Assembly: GCA_041686375.1 (NCBI GenBank)
Contig: JAWLEB010000001.1
Coordinates: 124,001-188,000, forward strand
Direction: 5' to 3'
DNA: 64,000 bases
Source: JAGXLC01 sp041686375
GTDB taxonomy: Bacteria; Bacteroidota; Bacteroidia; Bacteroidales; UBA12077
How positions within the stretch are numbered: the stretch's first letter is position 1; every line of letters begins with the position of its first letter. Below the pieces are notes generated by a model. It saw only the letters and a program-made list of their open reading frames with translations. It had not been told where the DNA came from and made no database searches. Position numbers and translations under genes: made by a program. Shown piece by piece: positions 44,695 to 53,486 of the stretch.

Positions 44695-45801
44695 ATGGAA
44701 TTTCTGCATTATTTAGAACCTTTCAACCTAAAAAGCATTCTGCAAGAAGAAGGAGAGCTTATCAGTAAGGTTATAACGCTTTCGGAAGATGATACTATTT
44801 TCCCAGGGGATATTGATATTGCTGTTGTCGGACTTCCTTTTTCTGATATTAACCTGACATATAGTGCTGCACCCCACAACATCAGAGAACAATTATATAA
44901 ATTAGCAGATCCATTGCCTGCAAAATTCAAAATACTGGATATAGGAGATATTAAGAGAGGGAAAAATTTCCACAGTACATTGATAGGTATTAGAGATGTT
45001 TTATCTTATTTATTATCCCAAAATATTTGTATATTGGTTATTGGTGGCACAGGAATACTAAAATCAGCATTAATTCAAGCTGTATCTTTTACAGACCGAT
45101 ATTTTGAATATACGGCAGTTGAACCATTTGTTTCTTTATATAATGAGTTGGATTATATTCCCGAAAATATTTTTGATGTTTTGTCATATAATATTATAGG
45201 CAGCCAGGCTTATTATATGAAACCTGGGTATATTAAGTGGTTGAAGAGGAAAAATTATCAAAACTACCGCATTGGTGATGTAAGAGATAATATACCTAAT
45301 GTTGAGCCTGTCATACGAGATTCCCTCCTCGCTACGATTACTCTCCATGCCATTAAGCATTCCGATGCATCAGGACAAAAATTAGCCTTCCCGAATGGAT
45401 TTTACGGAGAGGAAGCTGCTCAAATTGCTCGTTTTATTGGTCTTTCTGATACATTGCAGATGTGTGGGGTTTTTGATTATTGTCCTGAGAATGATCATAA
45501 ACAACAAACATCTCAACTTGCTGCCCAGTTGTTATGGTTCGTAATAGAAGGTTATTCAAACAGAGTTATAGAGCATATACCCCAAGATAATAATATCCAG
45601 AAATTTATAGTCAATCATAGTGATGACACGAATAAATTGATATTCTATAAAAGTGACAAAACCGGTAGATGGTGGATGGAAATACCCGTTAAAGCTACAG
45701 GGGATTTTAAAATAATATCCTGCAGCTATGAAGATTATAGACAAGCGAGTGAACAAAATGTTCCTTTCCGATGGATACGGGCATTTCAAAAATTTAATTA
45801 A
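44695..45801 (+). CDS. Arginase/formimidoylglutamase-fold protein lacking metal ligands
   Basis: A 368-residue protein with an arginase-fold pattern, similar to Bacteroidota proteins annotated as formimidoylglutamase. The manganese ligands of the true enzymes are all missing: GGDHS is IGGTGILK, the DAHxD loop is TAVEPFV, and the DxDxxD region has LHAIKHSD. A ureohydrolase reaction is therefore unlikely; it may be a binding or scaffold protein. It follows topA directly and precedes the T9SS operon, an order I recall from related bacteria, which suggests conservation. Whether it takes part in secretion is unknown. Confidence 0.68.
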   Translation: MEFLHYLEPFNLKSILQEEGELISKVITLSEDDTIFPGDIDIAVVGLPFSDINLTYSAAPHNIREQLYKLADPLPAKFKILDIGDIKRGKNFHSTLIGIRDVLSYLLSQNICILVIGGTGILKSALIQAVSFTDRYFEYTAVEPFVSLYNELDYIPENIFDVLSYNIIGSQAYYMKPGYIKWLKRKNYQNYRIGDVRDNIPNVEPVIRDSLLATITLHAIKHSDASGQKLAFPNGFYGEEAAQIARFIGLSDTLQMCGVFDYCPENDHKQQTSQLAAQLLWFVIEGYSNRVIEHIPQDNNIQKFIVNHSDDTNKLIFYKSDKTGRWWMEIPVKATGDFKIISCSYEDYRQASEQNVPFRWIRAFQKFN

Positions 45802-45906
45802 GGTAGCGGATAGCCATTATTTCTAAAGAAAATAGTCACTTGTATGAGAAAAAAATAGAATAAAAAGTAACCTTTATCCATTTTAAGAAGTATAAATAAC
45901 TTGTAG

Positions 45907-45930
45907 TTATCAACAATTAGTTGTTGATAA
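45907..45930. promoter_or_regulatory. 24-bp palindrome before the T9SS operon
   Basis: TTATCAACAA and TTGTTGATAA pair perfectly around the loop TTAG. It lies just upstream of the likely -33 element of the T9SS core operon and ~105 bases after the arginase-like stop. There is no T-run directly after it, so an operator is more likely than a terminator. Confidence 0.5.
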
Positions 45931-45931
45931 A

Positions 45932-45964
45932 TTTGTTTGGGAAGAATATTTTTTTTTATTTTAC
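45932..45964 (+). promoter_or_regulatory. Promoter candidate of the T9SS core operon
   Basis: TTTG at 45932-45935, a 21-base spacer, and TATTTTAC (45957-45964), which matches TAnnTTTG at 4 of the 6 fixed positions. Transcription would begin about 30 bases before the porP-like ATG. Confidence 0.4.
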
Positions 45965-45999
45965 GTTCAGTATTCAACAATTGAGGATTTAAGCCTTTT

Positions 46000-46953
46000 A
46001 TGAAGAAGTTTTATCTTATTTTCATAAGTATTTTAATGTTTTCTCAGGCAGCCGAAAGCCAGCAGGACCCCCAGTTTAGTCAAAATATGTTTGCTCAGCT
46101 ATCTTTTAATCCTGCTTATACGGGGAGTCATGGTCAAATATGTGCTACGGCTATACATCGCCAGCAATGGTTTGGTTTTGATGGAGCCCCTGAAATTAGT
46201 TTGTTTAATGTCGATGCTGCTATTAGTCCTTTTAATATTGATGCCGGCGTAGGACTTTCTATAATACAAGACCAATTTGGTTTTAATAATAACCTGGGAG
46301 CTAATCTTGCATTAGCTTATCGATTTGATGCATGGGACGGACAATTTGCCTTAGGGGTAAGTGGAGGAATGATTAATTATTCGCTTAATCCTGAATGGAG
46401 TATTCCAAGTGGTACGGACATACATACTTCTCCTTCAGAAGATAGTGAAATTCCACAAGAAATCAAGGATGAAATGGCTTTAGATTTGAATTTTGGTATA
46501 TACTATAATACCGATGAATTATATATTGGATTGTCATCAACACATATAAACGAACCCTCTTTTATACCAACAAGTGGGGATTTTAAGCCAACTATTAAAA
46601 GGAATTATTATTTTATATCAGGTTATAATATAGCGTTAGGGGAGACAGATTTTGAATTAAATCCCTCATTATTAGTCCAGTCTGATGGTTCAACATCACA
46701 ATTTGGCATAAATACCCATGTTTCTTACAATAAAAATTTTTGGGGCGGCGTTTCTGTTAGAACCGACAGAACAATAACAGGGATGATTGGATCCAGATTG
46801 TTCGAATGGGTGAGAGTGGGATATTCTTACGATATGAGCTTATCTGAAATTAGCCAATACAACCAAGGCTCACATGAAATTATGGTAGGTTTTTGTTTTG
46901 ATGCTAAAGTGGATAAAAGCCCTAAAAAATATAAAAGCGTGAGATTTTTATAA
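46000..46953 (+). CDS. porP: PorP/SprF family protein of the T9SS core operon
   Basis: A 317-residue outer membrane barrel with a signal peptide (cleavage after about AAESQ). The family motif DPQFSQNMFAQLSFNPAYTGSHG opens the mature part, and RQQWFGFDGAPEISLFNVDA follows. It ends in GSHEIMVGFCFD and a basic tail (KSPKKYKSVRFL). In Porphyromonas, porP stands first in the porPKLMN operon, as it does here. It shares the fold of the PorP next to the adhesin (20951-21895), but their sequences are clearly different, so the two probably serve different clients. Confidence 0.93.
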   Translation: MKKFYLIFISILMFSQAAESQQDPQFSQNMFAQLSFNPAYTGSHGQICATAIHRQQWFGFDGAPEISLFNVDAAISPFNIDAGVGLSIIQDQFGFNNNLGANLALAYRFDAWDGQFALGVSGGMINYSLNPEWSIPSGTDIHTSPSEDSEIPQEIKDEMALDLNFGIYYNTDELYIGLSSTHINEPSFIPTSGDFKPTIKRNYYFISGYNIALGETDFELNPSLLVQSDGSTSQFGINTHVSYNKNFWGGVSVRTDRTITGMIGSRLFEWVRVGYSYDMSLSEISQYNQGSHEIMVGFCFDAKVDKSPKKYKSVRFL

Positions 46954-46998
46954 CGTATGAATAAAAATAGTTATTTTACAAAAACAAACCTCAATATT

Positions 46999-48330
46999 AT
47001 GAAGAAATTAATCTTATTCTCGATTTTGTTGGTATTCATTGTTAGCTGTGGAAAATACAAAGAAGGCGAGCTTGTGGGAGTTAAAGGAAGGAAAGATTGG
47101 CAGGAACCACAACCATATGGCATGGTTTTTGTACCCATGGGAAGCTTTACAATGGGCCCAAGTGATGAAGATGTAACATGGGCGAATACAACAAAATCAA
47201 AAACTCTTTCTGTCGATGCCTTTTGGATGGATGAGACAGAAATTACAAATAATGAATATCGACAGTTTGTAAAATATGTTAAAGATTCCATCTTGCGATG
47301 GGAACTTGGTGAACAAATTGAAGATTTCCGTATAACAGAAGATGAATATGGAAATCCGCTAGATCCCCAGAAAATTAACTGGGAGACTGAAATAGATCCT
47401 ACAGACGAAGAACAACGTGAGATAATCGATGAGATGTATTATGGGGAACAAGATAGGTTATTTGGGAGAAAAGAACTTGATACCAGGAAGTTAATTTATG
47501 AGTATTATTGGATAGACTACCAACAAGCGGCAGAAAGGTCAAATAAGTATAATTACGAAAACCAGCAGTATGAGGGAACGGTAATTAATCAACAAGGAGA
47601 GGAAATAGAAATTGATAATCGTCAGGCATTTATAATGCGAGGACAGGTAAATGTTTATCCAGACACTTTAGTATGGATAAGAGATTTCACATATTCTTTT
47701 AATGAGCCATATACAGATTTATACTTTTCTCATCCTGCTTATGATGACTACCCTGTTGTTGGAGTCAACTGGGAACAAGCAAAGGCTTTTTCGATTTGGA
47801 GAACCAAATCATTAAATGATCATTTAAGAAGCCAAGGAGAAGGAGAAGTGCAAAGCTACAGATTACCTACAGAGGCTGAATGGGAATATGCTGCAAGAGG
47901 CGGTCTTGATATGAGCCCCTATCCATGGGGTGGTCCTTATACAAGAAATAAGGAAGGCTGCTTGCTTGCTAATTTTAAGCCTATGAGAGGAAATTATGTT
48001 GATGATGGTGGAATGATTAGTATGGAGGTCGGCAGTTTTGCTCCAAATGAATATGGATTATATGATATGGCTGGTAACGTTGCTGAATGGACACGCAATG
48101 CATATGATGAATCCGCATATTTTTTCACACATGATATGAATCCAAGTTATCAATATGAAGCAAAACCAGATGATCCTCCAGGCATGAAACGGAAAGTTGT
48201 GAGAGGTGGATCTTGGAAAGATATTGGATATTATCTCCAGAATGGAACACGTACCTATGAATATAAAGACTCGAGTACGTCTTATATAGGTTTTAGATGC
48301 GTTCGTTCATATCTTGGAGATCAAGATTAA
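46999..48330 (+). CDS. gldK: T9SS ring lipoprotein GldK/PorK
   Basis: A 443-residue lipoprotein. The lipobox ends in C17 (FIVSCGKYK), which also decides the start at 46999 over an upstream ATG at 46957. The remainder is a formylglycine-generating-enzyme (SUMF1-like) fold: MVFVPMGSFTMGPSDED, YRLPTEAEWEYAARGG, MAGNVAEWTRNAYD, KVVRGGSW and SYIGFRCVRS. GldK and GldN form the large periplasmic ring attached to the outer membrane. The porP-gldK-gldL-gldM-gldN order is complete and tightly spaced. Confidence 0.96.
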   Translation: MKKLILFSILLVFIVSCGKYKEGELVGVKGRKDWQEPQPYGMVFVPMGSFTMGPSDEDVTWANTTKSKTLSVDAFWMDETEITNNEYRQFVKYVKDSILRWELGEQIEDFRITEDEYGNPLDPQKINWETEIDPTDEEQREIIDEMYYGEQDRLFGRKELDTRKLIYEYYWIDYQQAAERSNKYNYENQQYEGTVINQQGEEIEIDNRQAFIMRGQVNVYPDTLVWIRDFTYSFNEPYTDLYFSHPAYDDYPVVGVNWEQAKAFSIWRTKSLNDHLRSQGEGEVQSYRLPTEAEWEYAARGGLDMSPYPWGGPYTRNKEGCLLANFKPMRGNYVDDGGMISMEVGSFAPNEYGLYDMAGNVAEWTRNAYDESAYFFTHDMNPSYQYEAKPDDPPGMKRKVVRGGSWKDIGYYLQNGTRTYEYKDSSTSYIGFRCVRSYLGDQD

Positions 48331-48359
48331 AATAATAATAAAAATTAATTTAATAGCTT

Positions 48360-49442
48360 ATGTTAAGGATATCAGAGTTAGTACAAACGGCTGGATGGCG
48401 GAAATTCATGGCAAAAGTCTATGGCTTTGGAGCTGCGGTGGTTCTAATGGGGGCACTGTTTAAACTTCAACATTGGCCAATGGCAGGAACAATGCTTACT
48501 GTAGGATTGACAACAGAAGCGCTTATTTTCTTTTTCTCAGCATTTGAACCTATACATGAAGAAGTAGACTGGTCTATTGTATATCCAGAATTGGCAGGAA
48601 TAGAAGAAGATTCTGAAGAAGCACGAAAAAGAAACAGGGCAAGAAGAGAGGTTATGGATAATCTTGCATCTGCATCTCCCGATTCTGAAGATACGCCTTC
48701 GGGTGGAGGTGGTGTAAGTAGTGGAGGTGGAGCTGCTGCATCAGCGTCACTTAACAAGTTTGATGAAATGCTTGAAAATGCCGATCTATCCCCAGAATTA
48801 TTCGAAAGACTGGGGGAGGGATTAAAAAAACTGAATGAGACAACAAAGAATTTAAAACATGTCTCAGACGCTGGTGAGGCTACTAATCAATATGTAGAAA
48901 ACATTCAGGCTGCGTCAGAGTCTATAAGCTTTCTAACCGATGCGTATAATAAAACACATTCTGAACTTAATGATAGTGTATCGAATTTGAATGGTGTTTT
49001 TAAAGATTCTGCTGAGTCAATAAAAGAATCCGGCCGTTATATGGCAGAAAAGATTTCAGAGGGAGGCGACTCGTTTGTGAGTGATGTTAAGAAATCGGGC
49101 GAAGATTTGGCAACATCATATAAGGAAATTTCTGAAAATGTACGCAATGAAGTGCAAGAGAAAAACCGAACCTTTAATGAACAACTCGAAACTTTAAATA
49201 ATCATCTAGCAGCATTGAACTCAACTTATGAATTGCAGCTCAATTCTACTAATGAACATGTTCAGAATACACAGACTTTATATGGCGATCTTAATAAGAT
49301 AACGAATAATCTGAAAGAATCTGTTGATGAAACCCAGCGATACAGAGATGAAATTTCGAAATTGAATGAAAATCTGTCCGAATTGAATAATGTTTATGGT
49401 AATATGTTATCAGCAATGTCCGTAATGGACAATAATCATTAA
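48360..49442 (+). CDS. gldL: T9SS motor protein GldL/PorL
   Basis: A 360-residue inner membrane protein. Two transmembrane helices lie at ~18-34 and ~45-62 (YGFGAAVVLMGALFKLQHWP and LTVGLTTEALIFFFSAFEP). The second holds the conserved glutamate E53, which family work links to proton flow. A low-complexity Gly/Ser linker (~115-125) and a long coiled coil (~150-355) form the cytoplasmic part. GldL and GldM make the proton-motive-force motor that powers secretion and gliding. Its gene is 29 bases after gldK. Confidence 0.96.
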   Translation: MLRISELVQTAGWRKFMAKVYGFGAAVVLMGALFKLQHWPMAGTMLTVGLTTEALIFFFSAFEPIHEEVDWSIVYPELAGIEEDSEEARKRNRARREVMDNLASASPDSEDTPSGGGGVSSGGGAAASASLNKFDEMLENADLSPELFERLGEGLKKLNETTKNLKHVSDAGEATNQYVENIQAASESISFLTDAYNKTHSELNDSVSNLNGVFKDSAESIKESGRYMAEKISEGGDSFVSDVKKSGEDLATSYKEISENVRNEVQEKNRTFNEQLETLNNHLAALNSTYELQLNSTNEHVQNTQTLYGDLNKITNNLKESVDETQRYRDEISKLNENLSELNNVYGNMLSAMSVMDNNH

Positions 49443-49469
49443 TAATAGAAATTAGTTAAGGAAGTAAGT

Positions 49470-51122
49470 ATGGGACACGGCAAAGAAACTCCTCGTCAGA
49501 AGATGATAGGTATGATGTACCTTGTGTTAACCGCTATGTTAGCTATGAATGTGTCTGCCGAGGTATTAGATGCTTTCCGTTTGGTGAATGAAGGCATTAA
49601 GAAGACTACTGGTAATTTTATGGAGAAAAATGAAAGTATCTATAAGGATTTTGAACAAGAGGTTGCTAAGAATGAACAAAAGGCAGGGAGGTGGAAGCAA
49701 CAGGCTGATAGTGTTCGTGAATTAAGCCAGGAATTATATGACTATATGCAGGATATGAAGGTTGAGATTATTAAGGAACACCAGGGAGAAAATATAGAAG
49801 AAAATGCTGCATTGTTCGAAGAAGATGGTATGATAAAAGTAGACCATGCAAAGGTACAGGGTGAAGATAAATGGGATGTAACCACAAGGCTTTTGATAGG
49901 GGAAAATAAAAATGGCAGAGCATATGAACTTAAAGAACTTATAGAAGAGTACCGTGAAGAGTTGGTGTCAATGATAGATGAAAAGAACCAAAATTTTATT
50001 GAAACTATCCAGGCAAGTTTGAATACTGATGATCCTCCACCAACAGGGGGGCGTGAGCAAAAATCTTGGGAAATTAAACATTTTAACGATATTCCAGTAG
50101 GTGCAGTTTTGCCTATTTTAAGTACGATGCAAGCGGATATTCGAAATGCAGAATCTGAGATGATAAGATATCTTTTTAACCAGATTGAGGCAGGGGCTTT
50201 TACTTTTAACAAATTGGAACCAACTGTAATAGCAAATTCGGGGTTTGTTTTTCAAGGAAATGACTATAAGGCTGATGTGTTCCTAGCAGCTCGTGATACG
50301 ACAATGCCCCCAACAATTCTTATTGGAGAATGGGATAGCATACCTCAAGAAGATGGTTCTTATGATGTTGTGATGCAAAATGTACAAGACACCCTTGATG
50401 TTGTAGGTGGAAAAGGGAAATATCAACAGAAAGCTACATCTACTGGTAAACATGAATGGGGTGGTATTATCATGTTGAGAGGACCAGCCGGTGATACAAT
50501 CAAAAAACCATTCCGGCAGGAGTACCGTGTTGAACCTCCTAATCTTGTAATTTCTCCTACAAAGATGAATGTTTTCTATGTCGGAATTCCAAATCCAGTC
50601 AGTATTTCTGTTCCAGGTGTTCCATCTGAAAATCTTAAACCTTCCATATCCAACGGTACTTTAAGAAAAGTAGGGTCAGGCAATTATGAGGTAAGCCCCA
50701 GGGATGCTAGTCAGGAATGTGTTATTAATGTCAATGCGGAAGTTGACGGAGAGATACAGTCTTTCGGCTCCAAAAATTTCAGAGTTCAAAGACTACCAAC
50801 GCCAGTTCCACAGGTTGCCGGTAAATCTGGTGGAGACATAGAAGGCGAGATTCTTACTGCTCAGAGTGCAGTTTTTGCTGAAATGGAAGATTTCTTATTT
50901 GATTTGGAGTATAAAGTGACACAGTATACCATTACAACAACAGACCGTGGTGGTTATGTTCAGGATATCGATAAGGAGGGTAGCCGGATTGATTCTGAAG
51001 TTAGGGAATGGCTTAGAAATAATGCAGCAAAAGGCCGGAAGGTAACATTTGAGGATATCGTCGCTGTAGGACCAGACGGTGAGGAAAAGAGGCTTAATCC
51101 TATAACATTTACTATACAGTAA
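49470..51122 (+). CDS. gldM: T9SS motor/periplasmic protein GldM/PorM
   Basis: A 550-residue protein with one N-terminal membrane helix (MIGMMYLVLTAMLAMNVSAEVL, ~12-32, shown in two parts to note) and a large periplasmic region of helical bundle plus beta domains. R9, just before the helix, is the charged residue that interacts with GldL in studied homologues. The four periplasmic domains D1-D4 span the periplasm to the GldK/N ring. The beta part contains KVTFEDIVAVGPDGEEKRLNPITFTIQ at the end. Spaced 27 bases after gldL and 18 before gldN. Confidence 0.95.
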   Translation: MGHGKETPRQKMIGMMYLVLTAMLAMNVSAEVLDAFRLVNEGIKKTTGNFMEKNESIYKDFEQEVAKNEQKAGRWKQQADSVRELSQELYDYMQDMKVEIIKEHQGENIEENAALFEEDGMIKVDHAKVQGEDKWDVTTRLLIGENKNGRAYELKELIEEYREELVSMIDEKNQNFIETIQASLNTDDPPPTGGREQKSWEIKHFNDIPVGAVLPILSTMQADIRNAESEMIRYLFNQIEAGAFTFNKLEPTVIANSGFVFQGNDYKADVFLAARDTTMPPTILIGEWDSIPQEDGSYDVVMQNVQDTLDVVGGKGKYQQKATSTGKHEWGGIIMLRGPAGDTIKKPFRQEYRVEPPNLVISPTKMNVFYVGIPNPVSISVPGVPSENLKPSISNGTLRKVGSGNYEVSPRDASQECVINVNAEVDGEIQSFGSKNFRVQRLPTPVPQVAGKSGGDIEGEILTAQSAVFAEMEDFLFDLEYKVTQYTITTTDRGGYVQDIDKEGSRIDSEVREWLRNNAAKGRKVTFEDIVAVGPDGEEKRLNPITFTIQ

Positions 51123-51140
51123 CTTTAAATATAAAATATT

Positions 51141-51986
51141 ATGAAAAAAGTATTGACAGCAATAGTGTTTTTCGGAATCATATTTGCCATTTTTATTTCA
51201 CAGGAGACACAAGCACAAACGGTCAGAGATGAGGTGTATACAAAAGAAAATGTACCTGCTAAAGAACCATTAAGTTATGCTCATCTCAGAGAGGCTGATG
51301 TGATGTGGTCGAAAAAATTATGGCAAATGATTGATGTCCGAAAGAAGATGAATCAACCCCTGTATTTCCCTATTGAAGATATGAGAGATAGAAAAAGCCT
51401 TATACAGCTTATTGTTCATGGCATTGAAGAAGAGGGACTTACTGTTTATGAGAGTGACCTTTTTAAGGAGGATGAGATAATGACTGAGGATGAAGCTAAG
51501 TCTGAGCTGGGTGCAGAAACTGTTACTACTGAAGTTCAGCAAGAAGATGGTTCTATGGAAACTGAGGAAGTAGATCGTGGAGTGCAATATGATGAAATAA
51601 CCAAATATTTGATCAAAGAGCAATGGTATTTTGATCGTAAACATTCAACTTTACAAGTGAGGATACTTGGTATTTGTCCTATTCGTGAGTATACCGATGA
51701 GGATACTGGAGAGAAACGTAAAAGAATGGCTTTTTGGATCTATTTTCCTGAAGCACGATCAGTCTTTGCTAAGCATGAAGTTTTTAACAGAAATAATGAT
51801 GCCCAGAGAGTTAGTTTCGATGACTTTTTCCATCAACGAAGGTTTGATAGTTATGTTACCAGTGAAAGTAATGTATATGGTAACAGAGATGTTCAGGAAT
51901 ATACGACGGGTATAAATACATTATTGGAAGCTAAAGAAATAAGAAATGAAATATTTGAGTTTGAGCATGATCTCTGGGAATACTAA
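51141..51986 (+). CDS. gldN: T9SS ring protein GldN/PorN
   Basis: A 281-residue periplasmic protein with a signal peptide (cleavage after ETQAQ). Typical GldN segments are present: EADVMWSKKLWQMIDVRKKMNQPLYFP, VHGIEEEGLTVYESDLF, TKYLIKEQWYFDRKHSTLQVRILGICPI and VFNRNNDAQRVSFDDFFHQRRFDSYV. It forms the ring with GldK. It is the last gene of the operon, followed after 65 bases by a clear terminator. Confidence 0.96.
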   Translation: MKKVLTAIVFFGIIFAIFISQETQAQTVRDEVYTKENVPAKEPLSYAHLREADVMWSKKLWQMIDVRKKMNQPLYFPIEDMRDRKSLIQLIVHGIEEEGLTVYESDLFKEDEIMTEDEAKSELGAETVTTEVQQEDGSMETEEVDRGVQYDEITKYLIKEQWYFDRKHSTLQVRILGICPIREYTDEDTGEKRKRMAFWIYFPEARSVFAKHEVFNRNNDAQRVSFDDFFHQRRFDSYVTSESNVYGNRDVQEYTTGINTLLEAKEIRNEIFEFEHDLWEY

Positions 51987-52051
51987 TCACAGATAAGATG
52001 CCTATAGGAAAGTTGTAACAGAAAATAAATTCCTCAATTGAATTTTATTTT

Positions 52052-52083
52052 AAAGTCCGGAAAAAATATAATCCGGGCTTTTA
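52052..52083 (+). terminator. Rho-independent terminator of the T9SS operon
   Basis: A 10-bp stem, AAAGTCCGGA with TCCGGGCTTT (one G-T pair), around a 10-base AT-rich loop, followed by T residues. It lies 65 bases after the gldN stop. The A-rich 5' side would allow it to work from the other strand too, for the convergent manC gene. Confidence 0.75.
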
Positions 52084-52229
52084 ATATGTTTATTTTTTAT
52101 TTATCCATTGGCTAAATAGCTCTTTGCTGAATACGGCTTTGCTACTAAAAACGAAGAACTTACCATATATTGAATAATCATTTCCTTATGCGATATTAAT
52201 TGACTGTTTTACTATATAGGTTGCAATTA

Positions 52230-53312
52230 TTACACATACTTGTCTCCTTTGTTCTTTTGAATATTTTCAACTATTTCTTTGATTTCCTGTTCATCGTTTT
52301 TTTTGTAAATAAGAAGCTTATCCTTTGAATCGACTACAATATAGCCCTCAAGTCCTTTTATTACTGCAATCTTTTTATCGGGAAATTTTACAATCGAGTC
52401 TTCGACCTCGTACAACATCACATTTTTACCAGATACGGAATTTCCGTTTTTGTCTTTATCCAGAAATTCGTGAAGTGAACCCCAGGTTCCAAGGTCAGCC
52501 CAACCAAAATCGGAAGTATAAACATATACATTTTGTGATTTTTCCATCAATCCATAGTCAATAGAGATACTTTTGGTTTCAAAATAGACTTTTGAGATAA
52601 ATTCAGGTTCCTTTTTTGTGTTGTAAACTCCCATTCCTTTGCTGAATAGTGAATCAATATCGGGTAAGTGTTCTTTAAAGGCATTTTTTATAGATTGTAA
52701 ATTCCAGATGAAAATACCTGAATTCCAGTAATATTCACCACTCTCGTAAAATTTCTGAGCTAGCTCTTGGTCTGGTTTTTCCGTAAAAGTCTTTACTTTA
52801 TAAATATTTGATGAATTTATTTGATCTCCAATTTGTATATATCCATAACCTGTTTCCGGCCGGTGTGGCGTTATTCCAAGGGTGAGGAGTGCGTCCTTTT
52901 TTGCTATAAATTTAAATCCTTCCTGAATAACTTTTATGAAATCATCTTCTTTTGTAATAAGGTGATCTGAAGGAAGAACTGCAATGTTCGCATTGGGATC
53001 TAAATTTTCTATCTTGTAAATGGAATACGCAATACAAGGAGCAGTATTCTTCTTTTCTGGTTCCAGTAAAATTTGATTATCCTCTAATTCCGGTATTTGC
53101 TCTGCTGTAATATCTTTATATTTTTCATTTGTTACCACAAATATGTTTTCCACCGGACTAATTTTTTTGCAGCGCTCAAATGTTTGTTGAAGCAGCGATT
53201 TCCCTACTCCCAGAATATCCAAAAATTGCTTGGGTTCCTTTCTGGTACTTAAAGGCCAAAATCGGGTTCCCGTGCCTCCTGCCATTATAACGCAAAAATT
53301 GTTATTTTTCAT
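52230..53312 (-). CDS. manC: Mannose-1-phosphate guanylyltransferase
   Basis: A 360-residue nucleotidyltransferase that makes GDP-mannose from GTP and mannose 1-phosphate for glycans. The signature AGGTGTRFWPLSTRKEPKQFL is at ~11-31 (in parts GGTGTRFWPLS and PKQF), with AVLPSDHLI, ETGYGYIQ, FTEKP and YYWNSGIFIW. It lacks the isomerase domain of bifunctional ManC proteins, as is common in this phylum. It stands alone and is convergent with gldN. A TATTTTTG -7 element lies upstream (53347-53354, minus). Confidence 0.94.
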   Translation of the reverse strand: MKNNNFCVIMAGGTGTRFWPLSTRKEPKQFLDILGVGKSLLQQTFERCKKISPVENIFVVTNEKYKDITAEQIPELEDNQILLEPEKKNTAPCIAYSIYKIENLDPNANIAVLPSDHLITKEDDFIKVIQEGFKFIAKKDALLTLGITPHRPETGYGYIQIGDQINSSNIYKVKTFTEKPDQELAQKFYESGEYYWNSGIFIWNLQSIKNAFKEHLPDIDSLFSKGMGVYNTKKEPEFISKVYFETKSISIDYGLMEKSQNVYVYTSDFGWADLGTWGSLHEFLDKDKNGNSVSGKNVMLYEVEDSIVKFPDKKIAVIKGLEGYIVVDSKDKLLIYKKNDEQEIKEIVENIQKNKGDKYV

Positions 53313-53346
53313 ACTTGAAAGTTTTCTGGTTAGTAAATTTGTGTTA

Positions 53347-53354
53347 CAAAAATA
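53347..53354 (-). promoter_or_regulatory. -7 element of manC
   Basis: TATTTTTG on the minus strand is a full match to TAnnTTTG, 34 bases before the manC ATG. No -33 element is clear. Confidence 0.4.
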
Positions 53355-53486
53355 ATATCTACTCAGAACATTGTTTGATAAATATTCGTTAAAATATTAT
53401 AAACATTAATGTATTAAATATATAGTTTTTTTTCAATATCTATGGATATTTTTTTTATTTTGGAATGATAGAAAATACTTATAATT

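Noticed and set aside
44695..45801. Functional formimidoylglutamase or arginase.
   Set aside because: None of the three metal-ligand motifs is present, and no histidine degradation gene lies nearby.
45798..45980. Small minus-strand frame of 60 codons before the T9SS operon.
   Set aside because: It covers the palindrome and promoter candidate, and its composition is typical of random AT-rich DNA.
46000..46953. The two PorP/SprF genes as a recent duplication.
   Set aside because: They share only family motifs; the sequences differ widely, so they are old paralogues.
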